Of a DNA stretch of 14,764 nt, positions 5,886 to 11,315 are shown one piece after another. Origin of the DNA: JAVKSL01 sp039583695 (GTDB taxonomy: Bacteria > Actinomycetota > Acidimicrobiia > Acidimicrobiales > JAJPHD01); NCBI GenBank assembly GCA_039583695.1, contig JAVKSL010000068.1, positions 1 through 14,764 of the forward strand. Direction: 5' to 3'. Under the pieces are notes generated by a model that saw only the letters and a program-made list of their open reading frames with translations, searched no databases and was not told the origin of the DNA. The position numbers and the translations under genes were made by a program. Each line of letters opens with the position of its first letter. Within the stretch, counting starts at the first letter, position 1.

Positions 5886-7199
5886 GTGACGGTCGAGTCG
5901 TCGGCGGTCGCCGGGCTGCGGACCGAGGTGCTGGCCGCCTTGTCCGAACGCGAGCGGGAGCTGGCCGCTGTGGGCCGACCGGCGTTGTCCGCGGCCGACG
6001 AGCAGGCGCTCGGCCGCCAGCTGATCGCTGAGGCCCTGGAGCGTCGGGCGAAGGACGCGCTGCGTGACCGGGTCGGGATGCCGTCTGCTTCCGAGGAGGA
6101 CGAGCTGGCCCGGGCGACCTTCGACGCCCTGTTCCGGCTCAACCGCCTCCAGCGGCTCTTGGACGACCCCGGCATCGAGAACATCAACGCGAACGGAGCC
6201 GACCAGGTGTGGGTCCGCTACGCCGACGGACGCCGGGAGCGCGCCGAGCCGATCGCCGCCTCCGACGCCGAGCTGGAGGAGATGCTGCGCACCGCGGCCG
6301 CTCGGGTCGGGATCGGCGAGCGCCGCTTCGACCGTGGCTCTCCGCGCCTTTCCCTCCAGCTGCCCGACGGGTCCCGCCTGTTCGCCCTCATGGCGGTCTC
6401 GGCCCGCCCGTGTCTCTCCATCCGCCGGCACCGCTACCTGCGGGTCAGCTGCGACGACCTGGTGAAGATGGGCACGCTCGACCTGGCGCTCCGGGACTTC
6501 CTCCGGGCAGTGATGGCGGCAAAGAAGTCCTGTGTCATCTGCGGGGGGACCGGAGCGGGCAAGACCACGCTGCTTCGGGCGATGGCAGCCGACATCCCAC
6601 CACACGAGCGTCTCGTCACCATCGAGGACTCCTTGGAGCTCGGCCTCGACCGCTACCCCGATCTGCACCCCGACTGCGTCGCCTTGGAGGCCAGAGAGCC
6701 GAACCTCGAAGGCGAGGGCGGGGTGAGCCTGGCCGAGCTGGTCCGCTGGGCGCTTCGCATGTCCCCCGACCGGGTCATCGTCGGCGAGGCCCGGGGCGAA
6801 GAGGTCCTGGCCCTGTTGAACGCGATGAGCCAGGGCACCGACGGCTCGATGGCCACCCTGCACGCCTCGTCGTCGAAGGGTGCGTTCTCCAAGCTCGCCA
6901 CCTACGCCGTCCAAGCCCCCGAGCGCCTGCCCTTGGAGGCGACGAACCTACTGGTGGCGAACGCGGTGCACTTCGTCGTCCACCTCGCCCAAGACGGCGA
7001 GTCCCGCTACGTCGCCTCGGTGCGCGAGGTCATCGACGCCGAGGGGCCGATGGTGGTCTCCAACGAGATCTTCCGCCCCGGCAGAGACGGCCGGGCGGTC
7101 CCGGGCGCCCCGGTGCGCAACGACACCCTGGACCAGCTCGCAGGCGTCGGCTTCGACCCCGGCCTCTTGAACCGACCCCAGGGTTGGTGGGAGTCATGA
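5886..7199 (+). CDS. tadA: TadA/CpaF pilus assembly ATPase
   Basis: The GTG at 5886 follows a perfect GAGGAGG (5872-5878) with 7-nt spacing and gives 437 residues. It is the secretion ATPase that powers Tad pilus assembly, a cytosolic hexamer on the inner face of the membrane. An N-terminal helical region (1-90) leads to the N-domain with IENINANGADQVWVRYADG (97-115). The motor domain has Walker A GGTGAGKTT (220-228), Asp box IEDSLEL (246-252), Walker B-region RVIVGEARGEE (296-306) and His box GSMATLHA (320-327). All catalytic motifs are intact, and length and order match CpaF/TadA family members. The stop overlaps tadB by ATGA (7196-7199), so TadA and TadB are translationally coupled. Confidence 0.97.
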   Translation: MTVESSAVAGLRTEVLAALSERERELAAVGRPALSAADEQALGRQLIAEALERRAKDALRDRVGMPSASEEDELARATFDALFRLNRLQRLLDDPGIENINANGADQVWVRYADGRRERAEPIAASDAELEEMLRTAAARVGIGERRFDRGSPRLSLQLPDGSRLFALMAVSARPCLSIRRHRYLRVSCDDLVKMGTLDLALRDFLRAVMAAKKSCVICGGTGAGKTTLLRAMAADIPPHERLVTIEDSLELGLDRYPDLHPDCVALEAREPNLEGEGGVSLAELVRWALRMSPDRVIVGEARGEEVLALLNAMSQGTDGSMATLHASSSKGAFSKLATYAVQAPERLPLEATNLLVANAVHFVVHLAQDGESRYVASVREVIDAEGPMVVSNEIFRPGRDGRAVPGAPVRNDTLDQLAGVGFDPGLLNRPQGWWES

Positions 7200-8059
7200 G
7201 TGCCCTGGCGGGGCTGTGCGGGGCGGGGGTCGGCCTCGGGCTCGTGCTGATCCTCGCCGGCTGGCGCGGCGTGGAGCTGCCTCGCCCGACCCGCCGAGCG
7301 GGAGGCCCGAGGCTCGAACGCGTCAACCTGCGCCTCGGGCTGGCCGTCGGTGGCGCGGTCGTGGTCGGAGCGGCGACGGGGTGGCCGGTGGGCGCCCTGT
7401 TGGCCGGTCTGGCGGGATGGGACGCACCGAGCCTGCTGGCGGGGAACGGGCGCCACCAGGCGGCTGTCGGGCGGATCGAGGCGGTGGCGGGGTGGGCGGA
7501 GATGCTGCGCGACACGATGGCCGCCTCGGCCGGCCTGGAGCAGGCCATCGTCGCCACCGCCCGCCTGGCGCCGCTCCCCATCCGCGCCGAGGTCGCCACC
7601 TTGGCGGTGCGCCTCGAAGCCGAGCGCCTGGCACCCGCCCTGCGGGCCTTCGCCGACGAGGTGGCCGATGCGACCTGTGACCTCGTGGTCGCCGCGTTGA
7701 TACTGGCGGCCGAGCACCAGGCACAGCGGCTCGGCGAGCTGCTCGGCTCTCTGGCCCAGGCGGCACGGGACCAGGCGACGATGCGGCTTCGGGTGGAGGC
7801 CGGCCGGGCGCGCACCCGCGCCTCGGTCAAGGTCATCCTCTCAGCCACCGGCGCGCTCGTCGTGGGCCTTGCGCTCGTCGATCGCGGCTATCTCGCCCCC
7901 TACGACACCGCCACCGGCCAGCTGGTCCTCCTCGCCGTCGGCGCGCTCTTCGCCGCAGCGTTCGTGACGCTCTCGCGCATGGCTCGACCGGCCGGTGTCG
8001 AACGGTTCCTCGCAAAAAGCACCGACACGCCGGTCGAGCGATTGGGTGTGCGGCGATGA
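7196..8059 (+). CDS. tadB: TadB-like type II secretion F-domain membrane protein
   Basis: This 287-residue protein starts at an ATG overlapping the tadA stop by 4 bp. It is one of the two platform proteins on which TadA acts. An N-terminal membrane helix (about 2-22) is followed by a hydrophobic region at about 44-75. The cytosolic T2SF (GspF-like) helical domain spans about 90-210, with EAVAGWAEMLRDTMAASAGL, LEAERLAPALRAFADE and LAAEHQAQRLGELLGSLAQA. Two C-terminal membrane helices follow (VKVILSATGALVVGLALV, 211-228, and QLVLLAVGALFAAAFVTLS, 242-260). Topology and position directly after tadA match TadB in other actinobacteria. Its stop overlaps tadC by ATGA. Confidence 0.94.
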   Translation: MSALAGLCGAGVGLGLVLILAGWRGVELPRPTRRAGGPRLERVNLRLGLAVGGAVVVGAATGWPVGALLAGLAGWDAPSLLAGNGRHQAAVGRIEAVAGWAEMLRDTMAASAGLEQAIVATARLAPLPIRAEVATLAVRLEAERLAPALRAFADEVADATCDLVVAALILAAEHQAQRLGELLGSLAQAARDQATMRLRVEAGRARTRASVKVILSATGALVVGLALVDRGYLAPYDTATGQLVLLAVGALFAAAFVTLSRMARPAGVERFLAKSTDTPVERLGVRR

Positions 8060-8961
8060 TCCTGGCGCTCTGGTGCGGGGCGGCGGTAGGTGCCGGGCTG
8101 TGGCTCGTCGCCCGGGGGTTGTTCCCGCCCAGACCGAGCCTCTCCCAGGCGCTCGCCCAGCTGCACCGCCTCCCCGACCCCGCCCCGCTCGCCGAGACCG
8201 GTGGCGGCGGGGGATTCGCGGCCCGTCTCGGCCGCCCGGCCGCCGGCTACCTCAGCCGCTCGGGACCGGCGTGGCTGGTTCCCCGGCGGGTCCGCCAGGA
8301 CCTGGCCGTCCTCGGCCGCAGCCCCGAGCGCCACCTCGCAGAGAAGGTCAGCCTCTCTGTCGTCGGTCTGCTCCTCGTCCCCGCGGCCGTGGCGTTGCTC
8401 GCACTGGGTGGTGCCCACCTGGCGCTCGCGCTGCCGGTGTGGGGGGCGCTCGCCTTCATGGTCGCCGGGTTCTTCGTCCCCGACTTGGGCATCCGCTCCG
8501 AGGCGACGCGCCGGCGCCGGGACTTTCGCCACGCGCTCAGCTCGTTCCTCGACCTCGTCGTGGTCGCTCTCGCCGGGGGCGGCGGGGTCGAGACCGCGCT
8601 CGGTGACGCGGCGTCGGTCGGTTCGGGATGGGCGTTCTCCTTGCTGCGCCGGGCGCTCGACCAGGCCCGCCTCGCCCGGGTGACCCCGTGGGCCGCTCTC
8701 GGGCGCCTCGGCCAGGACCTCGGCGTCGAAGAGCTGTGCGAGCTCGCCGCGTCGGTCGCCCTTGCCGGCACCGAAGGGGCCAAGGTCCGAGCGTCGCTCG
8801 CCGCCAAGGCGACCTCGCTGCGCACCCACCAGCTCGCAGAAGCCGAGACCGCCGACCAGGCAGCCACCGAGAAGATGAGCCTTCCCGTCGTCGTGCTCTT
8901 CGCCGGGTTCCTCCTCTTCTTGGGCTACCCCGCGGTGGAAAAGGTGCTGACCTCGCTATGA
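8056..8961 (+). CDS. tadC: TadC-like type II secretion F-domain membrane protein
   Basis: This 301-residue protein is the partner platform protein of TadB. It has an N-terminal helix (LALWCGAAVGAGLWLVA, 3-19), a Gly-rich linker and a membrane region about 98-143. The T2SF domain spans about 155-270, with DFRHALSSFLDLVVVALAGG (156-175), the characteristic FLDL..VAL.GG start of TadC, and later LGQDLGVEELCELAASVALA and TADQAATEKMSLPVVVLF. A final helix (276-293) ends the protein. The gene is coupled to tadB by ATGA. It is the last gene before the plus-strand run is broken by a minus-strand methyltransferase. Confidence 0.94.
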   Translation: MILALWCGAAVGAGLWLVARGLFPPRPSLSQALAQLHRLPDPAPLAETGGGGGFAARLGRPAAGYLSRSGPAWLVPRRVRQDLAVLGRSPERHLAEKVSLSVVGLLLVPAAVALLALGGAHLALALPVWGALAFMVAGFFVPDLGIRSEATRRRRDFRHALSSFLDLVVVALAGGGGVETALGDAASVGSGWAFSLLRRALDQARLARVTPWAALGRLGQDLGVEELCELAASVALAGTEGAKVRASLAAKATSLRTHQLAEAETADQAATEKMSLPVVVLFAGFLLFLGYPAVEKVLTSL

Positions 8962-8997
8962 GACCTGCTCTGGTTCGGAACAAGGACGCGCCAAACG

Positions 8998-9011
8998 CCT
9001 CGACCCCGAGG
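8998..9011 (-). terminator. Weak hairpin between convergent genes
   Basis: CCTCG-ACCC-CGAGG forms a perfect 5-bp stem with a 4-nt loop, 34 nt past the end of the minus-strand methyltransferase and 37 nt past the end of tadC. On the minus strand it is followed by CGTTT, a very short T run; on the plus strand there is none. It may help end either transcript, but it is a poor intrinsic terminator. Confidence 0.22.
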
Positions 9012-9044
9012 AGTGGGGCGCGCAAGGCGACCGTCGCCCGAGCA

Positions 9045-9662
9045 TCATGTCCGCCGCGCCGGCTCCTTGGTCGCGACCACCGTGTTGATGATGAGCGCGT
9101 ACTGGTTGTGCCACTCGATCCGGGTGAACCCGGCGCCTTCCAACAACGCCTTGGCTCGACGCTTCGTGCGGACGCGTCCGCGGTGGCCGCGCAGGAGGGT
9201 CGGGGCGAGCCAGAGCGAGAAGAGGTCGCTGAGCACGAAGCGACCCCCGGGGGAAAGGACCCGCAAGCACTGTGTGAGCCCGGCTTGCTGGTCCTGCCAG
9301 TGGTCGAACGAGGTCATGCTGACGACCAGGTCGAAGGAGCCGTCGGGATAGGGCAGCTCTTCGGCGACTCCGGTGACGAAGCTGATGCGCGAGTCATGCT
9401 CCGTCGCGTCGGCCACGGAGATCATGCCGGGAGCGGCGTCGATCCCGACCAGCTGCTTGCTGCCAGGGAGGCGCTCGGCCAGGAGCCGGAGCAGAAGACC
9501 GGTCCCGCACCCGACGTCGAGCACCCGTCGAGGTTGTGGGTCGACCTCGAGCGCCACCTCGGCGGCGCGAGCGGCGAGGTCACGGTGCATCCGCCCCCGG
9601 TAGCCGGCCTCGTAGCCCGGCGCCCGATCGCCGAAGGCCTGGACGTCTCGCTCGTAGGGCAC
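9045..9662 (-). CDS. Class I SAM-dependent methyltransferase
   Basis: The start GTG at 9662 is chosen because GGGAGG (9676-9671) lies 8 nt before it and the N-terminus PYERDVQAFGDRAPGYEAGY is typical of this group. An ATG at 9746 would add 28 residues that overlap the upstream region of the pilin gene. The 205-residue protein has motif I VLDVGCGTG (47-55), the acidic end of strand 2 VGIDAAPGM (72-80), EELPYPDGSFDLVVSM (101-116, motif IV region) and LSPGGRFVLSDL (136-147). These define a Methyltransf_11/UbiE-like small-molecule methyltransferase of the Rossmann type. The substrate is unknown. It is encoded against the direction of the Tad genes and splits tadC from the pilin genes. It has the same high GC as its surroundings, so it gives no compositional sign of recent transfer. 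Confidence 0.92.
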   Translation of the reverse strand: MPYERDVQAFGDRAPGYEAGYRGRMHRDLAARAAEVALEVDPQPRRVLDVGCGTGLLLRLLAERLPGSKQLVGIDAAPGMISVADATEHDSRISFVTGVAEELPYPDGSFDLVVSMTSFDHWQDQQAGLTQCLRVLSPGGRFVLSDLFSLWLAPTLLRGHRGRVRTKRRAKALLEGAGFTRIEWHNQYALIINTVVATKEPARRT

Positions 9663-9670
9663 GGGCCAAT

Positions 9671-9676
9671 CCTCCC
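9671..9676 (-). promoter_or_regulatory. Ribosome binding site fixing the methyltransferase start
   Basis: GGGAGG on the minus strand, 8 nt before the GTG at 9662. No comparable site precedes the upstream in-frame ATG at 9746, so translation most likely begins at 9662. Confidence 0.6.
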
Positions 9677-9750
9677 AGGGTCGTGGCCCACCTGTCCCGT
9701 CCAGCAGATCACACAAGAAAGGAACGCCCACCGATGAAAGGACCACTGTC

Positions 9751-9957
9751 GTGCTCCCCGAGCTGATCCTCCTCCGTCACCTCTACACCTCGCTCCATCT
9801 TCGCTGGCAGGCGCTCCGCGCCGATCCGGGGGCGGGGTACACGACCGAGACGGTCATCGTCACCGCACTGCTCGCCGCCCTGGCGCTGACCGCGGTCGGC
9901 ATCATCGTCGCCAAAGTCGTCTCCGCCGCCAACAACATCTCCACCGGCGGCGGCTGA
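9751..9957 (+). CDS. Small Flp-like pilin subunit
   Basis: This 68-residue protein starts at GTG 9751, 8 nt after AAGGA. A basic N-terminal leader (LRHLYTSLHLRWQALRADP, 8-26) is followed by GAGYTTETVIVTALLAALAL and a hydrophobic helix to about residue 56, then a short polar tail. A leader followed by a -xxxxE- hydrophobic segment is the layout of type IV prepilins. With Glu33 as the fifth mature residue, cleavage would fall after Ala28 (A/GYTTE), whereas canonical sites have Gly at -1. Size and position right before the tadE genes fit the major pilin or a pseudopilin. It lacks the EY pair of classical Flp, so Flp-like is safer than Flp. It probably needs its own promoter, since the preceding plus-strand gene ends almost 800 bp upstream. 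Confidence 0.8.
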   Translation: MLPELILLRHLYTSLHLRWQALRADPGAGYTTETVIVTALLAALALTAVGIIVAKVVSAANNISTGGG

Positions 9958-9966
9958 AAAGCGGTC

Positions 9967-10452
9967 ATGACGACGACGACGCCGCCGACGACGAAGGGGG
10001 CGCCAGCGCGCCCGGGCGGCTCGCCTTCACGCAGGCGCCGCGGGCGGGGCCGGGTCGAGCGCCTGTTGGCGCGCGGCGAGCGTGGCGCGGTCGCCGCCGA
10101 GCTGGTCATCGCCACCCCGCTGCTGTTGCTGCTCGTGATGGGGTTGATCCAGTTCGCCCTCTGGGAGCACGCCGAGCACATCGCCACCGCGGTCGCCCAG
10201 CAAGGCGTCGCCGTCGCCCGTCTCCAGGGAGGGAGCGCCCAGGCTGGCGACGTCCAGGCCCAGTCGGTGCTCGACCAGCTCGGCACCTCGGTGCTCGCCG
10301 GCGCGCGGATCACCACGACCCGCACCGGTGCCATGACCACGGTGACGATCAGCGGCCACGCCGAGAGCATCATCGGCATCTTCTCCCTGCCGGTCAGGGC
10401 GACGGCATCGGGGCCGAACGAGATCTACACGGTGGCCGGTGGTGCACCGTGA
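9967..10452 (+). CDS. tadE: TadE-family pseudopilin
   Basis: This 161-residue protein has a long basic leader (1-40, containing SRRRRGRGRVERLLARGERG) ending in a clear prepilin-peptidase site, G40/AVAAE, with Glu45 as mature residue +5. It is followed by the hydrophobic helix LVIATPLLLLLVMGLIQFAL (46-65). ELVIATPLLLLL is the classic TadE signature. The helix runs into a coiled amphipathic segment (HAEHIATAVAQQGVAVARLQ), and the C-terminal domain is beta-rich (ITTTRTGAMTTVTISG). TadE proteins are minor pilins needed for Tad pilus assembly. The stop overlaps the next gene by GTGA (10449-10452). No clear Shine-Dalgarno is visible, and the start is 9 nt after the pilin gene. Confidence 0.9.
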   Translation: MTTTTPPTTKGAPARPGGSPSRRRRGRGRVERLLARGERGAVAAELVIATPLLLLLVMGLIQFALWEHAEHIATAVAQQGVAVARLQGGSAQAGDVQAQSVLDQLGTSVLAGARITTTRTGAMTTVTISGHAESIIGIFSLPVRATASGPNEIYTVAGGAP

Positions 10453-10889
10453 CCGCCGGCAGGAGGCCGCTCGGGCGCCTCGGAGCCACCGAGTCGGGAG
10501 CGGTTGCCACCGAGCTGGTGCTGCTCACCCCGCTCTTGGTGTTGATGCTGCTGTTCGTCGTCGCGCTCGGCCGACTGGTCTCTGCCCGCATGGAGGTCGA
10601 CGGGGCCGCCGCCCAGGCGGCACGGGCCGCGTCGATCGCCCGCAGCCCCACCGCCGCGTCAGCCATGGCGGCCCAGACCGCCACGACCGCCCTCGGCGCC
10701 GACCACGTCACCTGCGCCGACCTCGCCGTCAGCACCGACGCCGCCGACTTCGTCCCCGGCGGCGAGGTCACCGTCACCGTCACCTGCACCGTGGACCTCG
10801 CCAACCTCCTCGGCCTGCGCCTGCCTGCGTCAGAGACCCTTTCGTCGACTTCGACGTCAGTCCTCGACCGCTACCGGGCGACGACATGA
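10449..10889 (+). CDS. Second TadE-like pseudopilin (TadF position)
   Basis: A GTG start overlaps the stop of the first tadE. The 146-residue protein has a short leader with the site G17/AVATE and Glu22 as mature +5, then LVLLTPLLVLMLLFVVALG. The helix is followed by an Ala-rich amphipathic segment (MEVDGAAAQAARAASIA) and a C-terminal beta region with Cys residues at about 88 and 112 (VTCADLAV, VTVTCTVDLAN), which could form a disulfide outside the cell. In Tad loci two TadE-like proteins often follow each other, the second occupying the TadF place. The stop overlaps the TadG-like gene by ATGA (10886-10889). Confidence 0.9.
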   Translation: MTAGRRPLGRLGATESGAVATELVLLTPLLVLMLLFVVALGRLVSARMEVDGAAAQAARAASIARSPTAASAMAAQTATTALGADHVTCADLAVSTDAADFVPGGEVTVTVTCTVDLANLLGLRLPASETLSSTSTSVLDRYRATT

Positions 10890-11315
10890 TCGCCCCCGGT
10901 CGCTGGCGTACCCGACTCGGGGAGCTCGAGTCGGGGATGGTGACCGCCTTCGTCGTCGTCTTCACCATGGCGCTCATCGCCATGGCCGGCCTCGTCTTGG
11001 ACGGCGGCCTGGCGCTCTCCGCCAAGGTCCAGGCCATCGACGACGCCCAGGCGGCCGCCCGTGCGGGGGCCCAGGCGATCGACATCCCCCTCTACCGCTC
11101 GACCGGACATATCACCCTGGACCCCCCAAGCAGCCACCCAGGACGCCGAGGGCTTCCTCGCCCGTTCCGGGCACACCGGCACCGTCAGCGTCGCCGGCGA
11201 GCAGGTCACCGTCACGGTCACCATCGCCCAGCCCACCCAGATCCTCTCGGTGTTCGGGATCGGCCGCATCAGCGTCGAGGGATCGGGATCTGCGACGGCG
11301 GAGCAAAACCCATGA
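10886..11315 (+). CDS. TadG-like pseudopilin, frameshifted at a C6 run
   Basis: The ATG at 10886 starts a protein with leader MIAPGRWRTRLGELESG, then the site G17/MVTAF (Phe in place of Glu at mature +5). Next come the helix VVVFTMALIAMAGLVLDGGL (23-42) and AKVQAIDDAQAAARAGAQAI, the hallmark of the TadG/Tad_N group. The frame is lost at 11122-11127 (six C). Beyond it this frame gives an Arg/His-rich run and reads through into the next gene. Dropping one C continues as GAC-CCC-CAA: QAATQDAEGFLARSGHTG ... VTVTVTIAQPTQILSVFG ..., with a stop at 11313-11315 that overlaps the ATG of the next gene by 4 bp. The restored protein has 142 residues and a C-terminal half like that of the second TadE. As given, the gene is broken or relies on +1 slippage. 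Confidence 0.85.

Noticed and set aside
6209..7195. Extension of tadB to 6209 (616 codons)
   Set aside because: The added part is the wrong frame of tadA. The ATG at 7196 makes the usual 4-bp overlap and starts a membrane helix.
9026..9038. GGCGACCGTCGCC palindrome near the end of the methyltransferase gene
   Set aside because: The loop would be only 3 nt with no T run. Such palindromes are common by chance at this GC content.
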